64,000 bases of DNA from Paralithodes platypus (Eukaryota; Arthropoda; Malacostraca; Decapoda; Lithodidae): assembly GCA_032716605.1 (NCBI GenBank), contig CM064495.1:48443413-48507412 (forward strand), written 5' to 3'. The notes beneath the pieces were generated by a model. It was given only the letters and a program-made list of their open reading frames with translations. It made no database searches and was not told the origin of the DNA. This document shows positions 30,553 to 42,002 of this stretch, in pieces (position 1 is the first letter of the stretch; each line of letters begins with the position of its first letter). Position numbers and translations under genes: made by a program.

Positions 30553-32655
30553 GGGGCCAAATGGGAGGGTATAGAGTCATTAGATGGTTTAGTCAGGGGT
30601 CTCAATCAACCAAATGGGAGGGTATAGAGTCATAAGATGGTTTAGTCAGGGGTCTCAATCAATCAAATGGGAGGGTATAGAGTAAAAAAGATGGTTTAGT
30701 CAGGGGTCTCAATCAACCAAATGGGAGGGTATAGAGTCAAAAGATGGTTTAGTCAGGGGTCTCAATCAACCAAATGGGAGGGTATAGAGTCAAAAAGATG
30801 GTTTAGTCAGGGGTCTCAATCAACCAAATGGGAGGGTATAGAGTCATAAAGATGGTTAGGTCTCAATCAACCAAATGGGAGGGTATAGAGTCAAAAAGAT
30901 GGTTTAGTCAGGGTCTCAATCAACCAAATGGGAGGGTATAGAGTCATAAAGATGGTTTAGTCAGGGGTCTCAATCAACCAAATGGGAGGGTATAGAGTCA
31001 TAAAGATGGTTTAGTCAGGGGTCTCAATCAACCAAATGGGAGGGTATAGAGTAAAAAAGATGGTTTAGTCAGGGGTCTCAATCAACCAAATGGGAGGGTA
31101 TAGAGTCATAAAGATGGTTTAGTCAGGGGTCTCAATCAACCAAATGGGAGGGTATAGAGTCATAAAGATGGTTTAGTCAGGGGTCTCAATCAACCAAATG
31201 GGAGGGTATAGAGTAAAAAAGATGGTTTAGTCAGGGGTCTCAATCAACCAAATGGGAGGGAATAGAGTCATAAAGATGGTTTAGTCAGGGGTCTCAATCA
31301 ATCAAATGGGAGGGTATAGAGTAAAAAAGATGGTTTAGTCAGGGGTCTCAATCAACCAAATGGGAGGGTATAGAGTCAAAAAGATGGTTTAGTCAGGGGT
31401 CTCAATCAACCAAATGGGAGGGTATAGAGTCAAAAAGATGGTTTAGTCAGGGGTCTCAATCAACCAAATGGGAGGGTATAGAGTCATAAAGATGGTTTAG
31501 TCAGGGGTCTCAATCAACCAAATGGGAGGGTATAGAGTCATAAGATGGTTTAGTCAGGGGTCTCAATCAACCAAATGGGAGGGTATAGAGTCAAAAAGAT
31601 GGTTTAGTCAGGGGTCTCAATCAACCAAATGGGAGGGTATAGAGTCAAAAAGATGGTTTAGTCAGGGGTCTCAATCAACCAAATGGGAGGGTATAGAGTC
31701 AAAAAGATGGTTTAGTCAGGGGTCTCAATCAACCAAATGGGAGGGTATAGAGTCATAAAGATGGTTTAGTCAGGGGTCTCAATCAACCAAATGGGAGGGT
31801 ATAGAGTCAAAAAGATGGTTTAGTCAGGGGTCTCAATCAACCAAATGGGAGGGTATAGAGTCAAAAAGATGGTTTAGTCAGGGGTCTCAATCAACCAAAT
31901 GGGAGGGTATAGAGTCATAAAGATGGTTTAGTCAGGGGTCTCAATCAACCAAATGGGAGGGTATAGAGTCAAAAAGATGGTTTAGTCAGGGGTCTCAATC
32001 AACCAAATGGGAGGGTATAGAGTCAAAAAGATGGTTTAGTCAGGGGTCTCAATCAACCAAATGGGAGGGTATAGAGTCATAAAGATGGTTTAGTCAGGGG
32101 TCTCAATCAACCAAATGGGAGGGTATAGAGTCATAAAGATGGTTTAGTCAGGGGTCTCAATCAACCAAATGGGAGGTATAGAGTCATAAGATGGTTTAGT
32201 CAGGGGTCTCAATCAACCAAATGGGAGGGTATAGAGTCAAAAAGATGGTTTAGTCAGGGGTCTCAATCAACCAAATGGGAGGGTATAGAGTCAAAAAGAT
32301 GGTTTAGTCAGGGGTCTCAATCAACCAAATGGAGGGTATAGAGTCATAAAGATGGTTTAGTCAGGGGTCTCAATCAACCAAATGGGAGGGTATAGAGTCA
32401 TAAAGATGGTTTAGTCAGGGGTCTCAATCAACCAAATGGGAGGGTATAGAGTCAAAAAGATGGTTTAGTCAGGGGTCTCAATCAACCAAATGGGAGGGTA
32501 TAGAGTCAAAAAGATGGTTTAGTCAGGGGTCTCAATCAACCAAATGGGAGGGTATAGAGTAAAAAAGATGGTTTAGTCAGGGGTCTCAATCAACCAAATG
32601 GGAGGGTATAGAGTCATAAAGATGGTTTAGTCAGGGGTCTCAATCAACCAAATTA
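30553..32655. repeat. 54-bp tandem array, about 39 units
   Basis: Units of CCAAATGGGAGGGTATAGAG, TCATAAAGATGGTTTAGTCA, GGGGTCTCAATCAA; variants have TCAAAAAG, TAAAAAAG or 1-bp deletions. The array lies between MITEs A-10 and A-11 and stops at TTAATTAA. Confidence 0.97.
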
Positions 32656-32660
32656 ATTAA

Positions 32661-33000
32661 GGGGAGATGGGCCGGATTTTTGTTTTTGTTTTTGGTCTAT
32701 TAATTCATGTATTCCTTTATTTCTTAGTTTCCTCGCTAGACCTCCATCAAGCTTAACAAAAAAAAACTAGACCCTCTTTCAAGATAAATGTGTACATTTT
32801 TGGGTAGAAAAATGTCCCGGCCAAAGGCCGATTCTTTCTAAAAATACAGGCTCGCTATCGCTCACCAGGAACAAATCGACACCTAAATAGCACGAAAAGT
32901 CTTAATACTGACAAAGAAATAGGACGAAAGGTCTCAAAATCGCCAAACTAACGGAACGAACGTCTTATAACGAACGTCTTAAAATGTCAAAACTAATATG
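32661..33000 (+). mobile_element. MITE family A (A-11), 3' end lost
   Basis: TTAA at 32657-32660 then GGGGAGATGGGCCGG. The right end is replaced by the GT-rich tract at 33005. Confidence 0.88.
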
Positions 33001-33004
33001 CTAG

Positions 33005-33222
33005 GTGTGTGTGTATGTCTGTGTGTAGGGTGTATGTGTGTGTGTGTGTGTGTAGTGTGTGGGTGCGTGTATGTGTGTGTGTGTACGTCTGTGTGTATGT
33101 GTAGGGAGTAAGTGTGTGGGTGCGTGTATGTCTGTGTGTGTGTATGTCTGTGTGTGTGTGTGGGGGTGTTTGTGTGTGTAAGTGTGTATGTGTGTGTATG
33201 TCTGTGTGAGTGTGTGTCTAAT
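33005..33222. repeat. (GT)n-rich tract
   Basis: Irregular GTGTGTATGTCTGTGTG units with a longer repeated block GTGTGGGTGCGTGTATGTSTGTG. Confidence 0.95.
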
Positions 33223-33269
33223 AGTTGCCAACATAAGATAAAGAGGACGTCCCTGGTACTGAATGGGTT

Positions 33270-33660
33270 AAAGGGACACTGGCTGGTTTTTTTTTGGGGG
33301 GGTATATTAATTCAGTTATTCATTTATTTTCTAGTTTCCTCGCTAGACCTCCCTCAAACTTTACCAAAAAAAAAAAAAAAAATCCTAGCCCCCCCCCCCC
33401 CCCCCCAATATAAATTTATATATTTTCTCGGTCGAAAAATGTCCCGCCCAAAGGCCGGTTCCTCTTATAGTTACAGGCTCGCTATCGCTCGCCGGGAACA
33501 AATCGACACTTAAACGGCATGATAGATCTTAAAATTAACAACGAAATGGAGGTAAAGGTGTTAAAATCGCCAAACTAATGGGCCGAACATCTCACAATCT
33601 GAAAACTAATGGGGCTAAACATGAGGAAGAAGGGGGACCAGAAAAGCGACCTATCTCTCC
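33270..33660 (+). mobile_element. MITE family A (A-12) with poly-A and poly-C runs
   Basis: It follows a family C right end (GACGTCCCTGGTACTGAATGGGTTAA, 33247-33269). Inside are 18 A and about 18 C in succession (33365-33406). The right end reads CTATCTCTCCGTAA. Confidence 0.8.
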
Positions 33661-33689
33661 GTAACAGATATTCCTCTATGTCATACACT

Positions 33690-33893
33690 TCTTTATACAC
33701 TCCAAAGTATATTTGTATTAATAATAATTGGTATCAGCAAGATTTAAGACTTGATTTATTCGTTTTGAGTGAGATATATAAACATGTTCCTACACTTACC
33801 CACCCTATTCAACATCTGACAGACATTAATACACCACAAGGCAAGCCAAACGTAAAGAAAGCTGGAACATGACTTATTAGCGCGACTGTACAT
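33690..33893. repeat. Dispersed repeat family K
   Basis: Shares CCTATTCAACATCTGACAGACATTAATAC (inverted) and TGACTTATTAGCGCGACTGTACAT with copies at 37925 and 48440. Confidence 0.65.
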
Positions 33894-34028
33894 CTAGCTA
33901 ACAAATTACTGTCATTATGGACTCCAATGTTCTTCCAACCTAAATTTAATGACCTTCATAAACCAGATCGGGTTAGTAATAGTTTGTGACAACCAAACAC
34001 CTGGCATACCGCAGTCATTACGTCATAT

Positions 34029-34467
<439 letters not shown>

Positions 34468-34635
34468 TTAATATAAATTATGCTATCCAAAGTGAGGAAT
34501 ATACACCAGCCATATCCAGTAGTAGTCAATATTGTATACCTTAAATAGCCAAGTTTAATATGTTTACCAAATAATAGTCGCACTCAATAAAAAATAATAC
34601 GACCTTTAATATATTATGTATATCCAGTGTGTGTG

Positions 34636-34636
<1 letters not shown>

Positions 34637-34705
<69 letters not shown>
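34637..34705. repeat. (AG)n microsatellite
   Basis: Pure AG run, about 34 units. It faces an inverted (CT)n run at 34877-34937. Confidence 0.97.
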
Positions 34706-34708
<3 letters not shown>

Positions 34709-34782
34709 TTAGGAGCCCGCAATAATTTATTTTCTTGCACACCTGAACATTTTTGACCAAGGTAAAGCACAGCTGGAAGATT

Positions 34783-34802
34783 AGGGGGGGGGGGGGGGGG
34801 GG
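34783..34802. repeat. Poly-G run
   Basis: About 20 consecutive G between the two inverted AG/CT arrays, able in principle to form a quadruplex. Confidence 0.9.
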
Positions 34803-34875
34803 CGAGGCGAGATGACACGATCACATTTTCTGGCACTATCACACGACACTTTTGGCCTGACATTTGCCTCCTGAC

Positions 34876-34876
<1 letters not shown>

Positions 34877-34937
<61 letters not shown>
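34877..34937. repeat. (CT)n microsatellite
   Basis: Pure CT run, about 30 units, complementary to the AG run at 34637-34705. Confidence 0.97.
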
Positions 34938-34943
<6 letters not shown>

Positions 34944-35375
34944 CACGCTGACACACATCAGCCAAACCTAAGACTGTTATACCAGAAACATCAAAATGCC
35001 TGAAAAAGTGAAGATTACACAAAATTAACAAGAATTGGTGTGCGAAACTATAGCTCTTAACCGGCCCCTAGATGATTATTGTCGCAATATTGTGACTCAA
35101 TAATTATTGTGCATTATGCCTCCCCCCTACATGACTCAGTATTATTGATCAATAGTGAGAATAGTCACTGGAAGGCACGATGACTGACACGGACATTGCG
35201 TGTATCCAAATTGCACGCAAAATGTAGCCTATTTGTAAAAAAATCAATTAGCCAAACAACTTACCTACCTGGTTCTGAACGAGTCTGATCGTGATAAGTG
35301 AGCTATAGCCTACTATAGTCAAGTAAAGAATGCAATTGGCCTATTTCCTATTTTCCTTTTATGAATAAGCTATAT

Positions 35376-35556
35376 TATAATGGAATAGCCTATATATTAT
35401 AATGGAATAGCCTATATATTATAATGGAATAGCCTATATATTATAATGGAATAGCCTATATATTATAATGGAATAGCCTATATATTATAATGGAATAGCC
35501 TATATATTATAATGGAATAGCCTATATATTATAATGGAATAGCCTATATATTCACA
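35376..35556. repeat. 22-bp tandem repeat, 8 units
   Basis: Perfect units of ATAATGGAATAGCCTATATATT; unrelated to the 22-bp array at 16829. Confidence 0.95.
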
Positions 35557-35731
35557 TTTGGACTACGCTATACCGGTACTATATTAAACAATGCAATGTT
35601 CTCACATACCCAATCTTTGCTATATTAAATACAATTTTGCAAGCATCATTATAGTCAACCACAGGATATACCTACTGCATATGAGGGCCTTAAACTAGGA
35701 ATGTACTAATGCAATAGAACAAACGCCTTAA

Positions 35732-35938
35732 CCCCTTCTGTACCGGTGATATACTTTTCATCATATTCTGGCAACTATTATACGATTTTGTGCAGCTTAG
35801 GAAGGACGTGTGCTCATTAGACGGCTACAGACTATCTCAATTAATTATTTTAGCTGCCATATATCCTTCCTAACCTTCATAAAATCGTCTTAATGTAGCT
35901 GAAATCAAATATAATGACGTCGCCGGTACAGAAGGGGT
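35732..35938. mobile_element. Foldback MITE family C (C-12)
   Basis: TTAA at 35728-35731; ends CCCCTTCTGTACCGGTGA and GTCGCCGGTACAGAAGGGG; the right TTAA is now TTGA. Confidence 0.88.
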
Positions 35939-36109
35939 TGAATTAAATAGTGAAGAAGATATAATTGCCGTTCTAAATGCCATATATGTCGCTTATCAAT
36001 CAAGCTATCAGGTTGAAATTAGGCTTCACACTATCTGGTGCAACGTCTTGGAGGTCATCATGGTATTTTGTTTAATTATTACAGAGGGTTTTAATTGTTT
36101 TTGCCATTT

Positions 36110-36420
36110 TCGAACAATGTGTTTTTAGTTTACCCCGAGACTTGGAAAAACGCCTCTCCAAATCCCCTTCAAACTAAAAAAAACGTCCCCCAGACCCCCT
36201 TCAAGATAAATGTGTACATTTTTCGGTAGAAAAATTTCCCGGCCAAAGGCCGGTTTCTTCCAAATTGCAGGCTCGCTATCGCTCGCCCAGGAAAAATCGA
36301 CACCTTATTGGGTTGAAGCATCATATAATCGCCAAACTAATGAGATGAAACGTCTTAAAATCTCCAAGATAGTGGAGTAAAACTGGGAGGATCTAAATTG
36401 GCCCGCCCTGCACCTAATAT
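36110..36420 (+). mobile_element. MITE family A (A-14), diverged
   Basis: Core GGCTCGCTATCGCTCGCCCAGG at about 36268, hairpin ACATTTTTCGGTAGAAAAATTT, palindrome GGCCAAAGGCC. The ends are degenerate. Confidence 0.82.
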
Positions 36421-36499
36421 AGTTAAATTGTACCCTGATTATTTGTCTATCGAGCAATACATCGTAAATATTGTACCTTTGATGCCTTTTGGAAATATT

Positions 36500-36692
36500 T
36501 AACTGGAAACATTCAATTATTATCCCATATATTTTCTGCTTTCTGGCAATGATTAGACTTTTGAAGATTAGAAAGGACATATGGAAATCAGATGGTTGAT
36601 GTAAATATATTCTATGCCCTTAAGTCCCACAGAGCCTTCCTAAGCTGAATAAATTATTCTAATGGTAGCCAAAAATATTAAACATTGCGTTA
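36500..36692. mobile_element. MITE family C, subtype 3, degenerate
   Basis: TTTCTGGCAATGATTAGACTTTTGAAGATTAGAAAGGAC on the left pairs with CCTTCCTAAGCTGAATAAATTATTCTAATGGTAGCCA on the right. Confidence 0.65.
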
Positions 36693-36699
36693 GCCTTAA

Positions 36700-37048
36700 A
36701 GGTGGGGGCTCATGATTTTAGGTAAACATGGAATGATAATCGCCAAGCTGTACATAATTATCTTGCAAAATGCAATGGCACTGAAATAATTATTAACAAT
36801 GGTATAAAGGATTTTGTGGATCGTCTATACCAGGCCAGTGACGTCACACCAGTATAAGTCCACCATCCAGTCTAGGATAAGGATACTGGTGTGACGTCAC
36901 TATGACGTCACAGGCCTGGTATAGACGATCCGCAAAATCCTTATACCATTGTTAATAATTATTTCAGTGCCATTGCATTTTGCAAGATAATTATGTACAG
37001 CTTGGCGATTATCATTCCATGTTTACCTCAACCCATGAGCCCCCACCT
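36700..37048. mobile_element. Near-perfect foldback element, family G
   Basis: TTAA at 36696-36699 and 37049-37052. Arms of about 150 bp are almost perfectly inverted from AGGTGGGGGCTCATG to CATGAGCCCCCACCT, around a centre near 36870. Three TGACGTCA octamers (36839, 36892, 36903) lie near the centre; the right arm has an extra TATGACGTCAC. Confidence 0.93.
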
Positions 37049-37226
37049 TTAAAGTGTTTGTATTTCAAAATATCTTTCCCTTTTTAATCACTTAATGTAT
37101 TGCTTCGATAGACAAGGCATCCCGGTATAAATTAAGCTTTAATTAAACCTAAAAGTCATTGATAGCGAGATATGGCATGTTGACTGATCCACAGAAGGCA
37201 GGAATGAGGAATCGCACTGTACTAAA

Positions 37227-37437
37227 GCCGGTGTCACACGAGAGCTTTTATAGTCAACATTCGATGATCAACATTTTTTCTGGCAACATTTCTGGAATAT
37301 TGTGCCTTGGTATCGGAAACTAAACTAATGCTAGGTGAATTTAGGTATCCGAAATATTATAAATGTTGACCTCATAAGCTGTTACGACTAGTGTTAAGGA
37401 TAAATGTTGAGGGAAATAGTGCTCGTGTGATACCGGC
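37227..37437. mobile_element. MITE family H, TTAA-type
   Basis: Ends GCCGGTGTCACACGAGAGC and GCTCGTGTGATACCGGC, followed by TTAA at 37438-37441; the left target reads TAAA. Internal AACATTTCTGGAATATT is shared with the copy at 59978. Confidence 0.88.
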
Positions 37438-37489
37438 TTAAGGTGCTGCATCATAGGCCTATATTGATGGGTATACAGACTAATAACAC

Positions 37490-37558
37490 ACATACCAAAG
37501 CCATTCCAACAGCTTCCTCTATCTACAACACCCCTTCTCTGCTATCTACACTTTCCCA
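37490..37558 (+). repeat. Family G2 fragment
   Basis: AAAGCCATTCCAACAGCTTCCTCTATCTACAACACCCC, as at 24485 and 27370. Confidence 0.65.
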
Positions 37559-37570
37559 GCCGTATGGTCC

Positions 37571-37777
37571 TATAGTGTATTCGCTGTAAGTAGGCGAGAA
37601 ATCATGACCTCTAACCTCTGTAACTAAAAAACGACTAGAGCTAATATGTCTACCAGTTGGGAAGAGTCAGTCAAGGAATAGATGTGGAAATTTACAGCCA
37701 ATTTGGTCTAGCCCTTTTTGAGTTACAGAGGATAGAGGTTATGATGTCTCGCCTACTTACAGTGAATAGACTATAGT
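37571..37777. mobile_element. Foldback repeat family E (E-3)
   Basis: Ends TATAGTGTATTCGCTGTAAGTAGGCGAGAAATC and GTCTCGCCTACTTACAGTGAATAGACTATA are inverted, as are the adjacent ATGACCTCTAACCTCTGTAAC blocks. Confidence 0.85.
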
Positions 37778-37924
37778 GTACAGCTGTCTGATGGCGTAAT
37801 GGGATTCCAAACGTAGGGGTGTATACATTGCTACATTCACTATACGACCTATCAGCTGGCTACAGTTCGGCGATTTTTAGCATGCAGGTTTGTTGACAGC
37901 TTGTACGGTTGGCCAAATAAGTCA

Positions 37925-38720
37925 TGGCTCCGCTGACATTTTGTTTTGCTCGTTCTTTTCTGTATTAATGTCTGTCAGATGTCGAATAGGGTGGATAAGT
38001 GTAGGAACATGGTTGAATATCTCACTAAAAATAAAAATATATATATATCATGTGTAAATAGTGTTGATACCAATTACTGATCAATACATACTTGGTGGGA
38101 GATGAAAGGCTTACAAAGAGAATATGTGAGTCAGGTACAAGGGGAGATAGAAGGGCAGGAAGACCCCCATTGAGATGGAGAGACTGTGTAAGAAAGGCTT
38201 TGGATGATAGAGGAATGACTATAGATCAGGCAGGGGAAGTGGTGGTGGACAGGAGTGAATGGAGAATGCTTGTGAATAGTTGAGTGAACACGTGGTCATT
38301 TGGAGTAAGGGGTCGGGCGCAAGTTGGACTAGATAATAGTCCATCAGGCGCCTGGCCCGGGGAGACGATTAATATGAAGGGTGTGCCTGGAAGTGTGGTG
38401 GGAGGGCTTGTGGCTTTGGCTCCGCTGCATGTCTGCCTGCCGAGATCGGAACCTCTCCGGGTGGTCAGGGGCCGGGGGAGTGCTGGAGCGACCTTGGTAA
38501 CCCTGGTCTCTGGGTCTTCACCTGGATGTGTGAGAGTTTGTGTTTTTTATCTGTGTTTATTTTTTGTTTTATGTTGTTTTTGTGTTTTCCCTGTTCTTGC
38601 TCTGTCTTGAGTCGGCTACCCCCAAAATGGGGATTGGGCCTGAGCATATAGATAGATAGATAGATAGACATACTTGGTGCCGAGAAATGACTTATTAGGC
38701 TGACTGTACAGGCATGTAAT
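37925..38720. repeat. Dispersed repeat family K, split by a LINE
   Basis: Left part 37925-38097 (TGTATTAATGTCTGTCAGATGTCGAATAGGGTGG... GATCAATACATACTTGGTG) and right part 38668-38720 (ACATACTTGGTGCCGAGAAATGACTTATTAG) are one repeat, continuous at 48440-48620, with the LINE 38098-38667 inserted. Confidence 0.8.
38098..38667 (+). mobile_element. 5'-truncated LINE with 12-bp target duplication
   Basis: ACATACTTGGTG flanks it at 38086-38097 and 38668-38679. The remaining coding end (to the stop at 38281) reads G-R-P-P-L-R-W-R-D-C-V-R-K-A-L and D-R-S-E-W-R-M-L-V-N-S, a typical C-terminus of this LINE type. The 3' part has a GC-rich stretch, AAAATGGGGATTGGGCCTGAGCATATA and a (GATA)n tail. Orphan copies of that tail are at 14130, 22083 and 61009. 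Confidence 0.88.
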
Positions 38721-38783
38721 ATGGTACAACACACCCTCACAGAACTTGTGCAGGTGCTGACACTAGCCAGAATGTACTACAGT

Positions 38784-39133
38784 CACTTTCTCTCTTTCTC
38801 TGGCTTGTATCCTTTTGGCCCCATTCAGCCTACTATTTTAATACGTTTATCCCCATCCAGGTGTCAATTTTTTACTGGTGAGCGGTAGCGAGCCAGCATA
38901 TTTTTTAAATGTTTTTGACAGCAGGCTAAATTTGTACATTTTTCGATAGAAAAATTTCTCTGGCGAAGCCGGATATCTTCATAAAATGCTGGCTCGCTAT
39001 CGCTCGCCAGGAAAAGATCGACAACTAGATGGGGATAAACGTCTTAAAATAGTTGGCTGAATGGGGCCTAATGGATACAAGCCAGAACAAGAGAGAAAAG
39101 GAGATAAATAAACAAAAACAGGTCACCCCCCTC
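38784..39133. mobile_element. Foldback MITE family B (B-4)
   Basis: Both arms present with cores ACTGGTGAGCGGTAGCGAGCC and GGCTCGCTATCGCTCGCCAGG; the left terminus is degenerate and the right one ends at TTAA 39134-39137, shared with A-15. Confidence 0.85.
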
Positions 39134-39194
39134 TTAAGGAGGGATGGGCTTATTTATTTGCTTATTTATGTATCTCTATATTACTTTATTAGTT

Positions 39195-39800
39195 TCCTCC
39201 CTAGACCTTCATCAAGCTTAAACAAACACTCCCTAGACCTTCATCAAGCTTAAATAAACACTCCCTAGACCTCCATCAAGCTTAAACAAACACTCCCTAG
39301 ACCTTCATCAAGCTTAAACAAACACTCCCTAGACCTTCATCAAGCTTAAATAAACACTCCCTAGACCTTCATCAAGCTTTAAAAAAACACTCCCTAGACC
39401 TTCATCAAGCTTACAAAAAAACAAAAAACACACACTTCCTAGACCTCCATCAAGCTTAACAAAAACACTCCCTAGACCTTCATCAAGCTTAAACAAACAC
39501 TCCCTAGACCTTCATCAAGCTTAAACAAACACTCCCTAGACCTTCATCAAGCTTAAACAAACACTCCCTAGACCTTCATCAAGCTTAACAAGAACACTCC
39601 CTAGACCTTCATCAAGCTTAAACAAACACTCCCTAGACCTTCATCAAGCTTAAACAAACACTCCCTAGACCTTCATCAAGCTTAAACAAACACTCCCTAG
39701 ACCTTCATCAAGCTTAAACAAACACTCCCTAGACCTTCATCAAGCTTAAACAAACACTCCCTAGACCTTCATCAAGCTTAAACAAACACTCCCTAGACCC
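39195..39800. repeat. 32-bp tandem array born inside MITE A-15
   Basis: About 19 units of CACTCCCTAGACCTTCATCAAGCTTAAACAAA. The unit is the CTCCCTAGACCTCCATCAAGCTTAAAAAAAC stretch found once in every other family A copy. Confidence 0.95.
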
Positions 39801-39875
39801 CCTTCAAGATAAATTTATAAATTTTTCGACTTCGGCCGGTTTCTCATAAAATTCATATTTTTTCACAAACCAACT

Positions 39876-39990
39876 TTACTTCTAAACTCAATTAATGAAA
39901 TCAAAAAATACAAGAGGCACTCCAAGGACTCGAACCTAGGATACTCACACCGAAATTACGCGCATTTATGCATTACGCTATCACGCTATT
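39876..39990 (-). mobile_element. tRNA-derived SINE, minus strand
   Basis: Inverted B box GGACTCGAACCTAGG (about 39928) and decayed A box; ATTAATGAAATCAAAAA tail to the left. A degenerate ACGCTATTACG repeat (39957-40029) follows. Confidence 0.7.
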
Positions 39991-40069
39991 ACGTTATTAT
40001 GCAATTACGCTATTGTGCTATTACGCTATCCAGGCTCGCTATCGCTCGCTAGGAAAAAATAGACACCTA

Positions 40070-41991
40070 TGTTACGTCCTGGGATATATAAACACTGGGC
40101 TCTTTCTATTGGACTAGGTATGCGGCAACAAGCAACAACGGGAAACGCTAGATCCAACCCTTATATATAAACCCAGGCAACAAACCACCCTAAACCGTCA
40201 AGAGTCCTGCCTGGACAACGAGGTATCCTATGACTCGGTTACAGGGTGCACGCACTATAGACTGCTGATAGTCAAGCAGGCTATATAAAAGATCACACAA
40301 TTAAGTTGACTTAAAGCTTCAAGGAAAAGATAGATAACGTAATTAAATTGCAGAAACAATTTAATAACAAACTAGAAGAAAGTACATTTAACGTTACGTT
40401 AATTAATACAACTAATCACCCCTGCGTGAAAGAAGGTGAAAGCAAACAGTCCTCAAAACATCGTACAGGTAGACAAGATGCGGGTCTCTAAACTGCATGC
40501 GGCTACTGTAGGATCTGATGCTTAGCAAAGAAAGTATGTTACGGATTTAGAGAACTCTTAACTCATAAGCAGGAATAAATACTAGTGATAGGACATACAG
40601 TGTATAATGGCATAGGTATAATTAAATAAAGGCAGCAACTCGCAACATAACCACATACAGGTGTGCTTCTCACTCTTAGTCAGGCAAGCCTGCTCGGACA
40701 GAGTCTCTAAGCCACACCCTGACTCACAATGCTCACAAAAACGGTAAACTGTGGCACAATAACAAGCATACAGAGATAATAAACCCCTAGCTGTTAATCT
40801 GCCAGGTGGCAGAGGTCTAGCCGGAAGGATATAGGCTTTGGATACCCGGGCTGAGCCACCTGCTCTAGCCTAGGGACGTTCCCAGGTCTGTGCGCCAAAT
40901 TACTCTAATTGAAAGGGTGCTCTCTTGAGAGACTCAGATCGCAAGTATCTGACTCTCTCCTGGCGACCCTAAAACAAAAGCAAGACGTGCCAGCGCAGTG
41001 CTGAGTGGACTAGGCAATGGCCCTCACACAACACAACGCTAGACACACAGGGACACAGACAAGAAAATGCCCCCAGACTCCCACGGGTATCCTAGTAAAG
41101 TCGTGCGGGTCCACGGGACTCGCACCAGCAGACTTTACTTAAAGGATCGCAAAAAGCCTCCCCTCCGGTCTAGCCCCTGCTAACCTGACACAAGAACACA
41201 CTAGCAAGCATGAAACCACCAAATATGAGACAACAAAAAAGCTTCCTAGGTCTCATTAACAATTACATCTCTGCATAAGGCCCAAAATCCTATCTAGTTA
41301 TCTGAGAGCTCGTCGTTAATACAATAATAGATATAAGGTCTATCAAGGGGATGGGATAATTAAATTGATTGGTGAAGTAGTGGAAAGAAGGTATACAAAG
41401 TAAGAGAGAACGTTTCTAAGTGGGGTTGAGAGGGATAGATATCAAGGGGGTCCGAAGGGTACACAATGAGGTGAGCTCTGAGTCTTGAATCTGTCTGGAC
41501 CCCCCCCCGCCCCCCCCCCCCCCCCTAGGCATGCAGAATACATCCCAGGCTTGGCAACACTCAACACAGTTGCCTGGTCAAAATCCTCTACCCCGTGCGC
41601 GTGTCGAAACTAAGCCTAACGTTGCAATCAAATGCATGTGGCAGCGCTTCAGGCTCGTCCCAAGCTGGTCTCTCCACGCGAAGCAACGTCCCAAGCCGGT
41701 CTCTCTCTCCCGCTCGTCTCGTCTCTTTCCGCTCTCACTAGACTTACATCTTATATATTATAATGAAACAATCAACTATCGAGAATAAAATATACTAAGA
41801 TGCGTTGGTTAAGAATAAGGGCAGCTTCAAGCTGTGAAACAACATAAGAATATCCCAGACATTAGTTACATTGTCGTAGGATATATACTAAGGGAAAGCC
41901 TGCCGGCCGGCTACCACCAGCCGGTTTCTAAACGGCTGGGCAGCCGACGCGCGCGCATGCCCGCACGTGGTTACTATGCAGAAGCGTCACA
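40070..41991 (-). repeat. 3' LTR of element 1 (1922 bp)
   Basis: Bounded by TGTTACGTCC and AAGCGTCACA on the plus strand (TG...CA termini). Near-identical copies are at 48631-50531 and 56195-58096 and a part at 47615-47807. The C-rich run at 41502-41526 is longer than in the other LTRs. Confidence 0.95.
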
Positions 41992-42002
41992 CCTCCCCCA
42001 AG
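41992..42002 (-). other. Polypurine tract of element 1
   Basis: On the minus strand CTTGGGGGAGG directly precedes the LTR start TGTGACGC, the position of the plus-strand primer in LTR elements. Confidence 0.85.

Larger units (their letters stand above)
39138..40069 (+). mobile_element. MITE family A (A-15), interrupted by array, SINE and LTR element
   Basis: It begins GGAGGGATGGGC after TTAA 39134-39137. The CCTAGACCTTCATCAAGCTT segment is amplified into a 32-bp array, a SINE follows at 39876, the core GGCTCGCTATCGCTCGCTAGG resumes at 40032, and the LTR element cuts it at 40070. Confidence 0.85.

Noticed and set aside
36839..36910. Evidence for a cAMP-responsive host enhancer
   Set aside because: The three octamers lie within a transposable foldback; there is no sign of host use, so it is kept only as a hypothesis.
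38284..38610. Plus-strand frame of 108 codons after the LINE stop
   Set aside because: It is the GC-rich 3' untranslated part of the LINE between its stop and its GATA tail.
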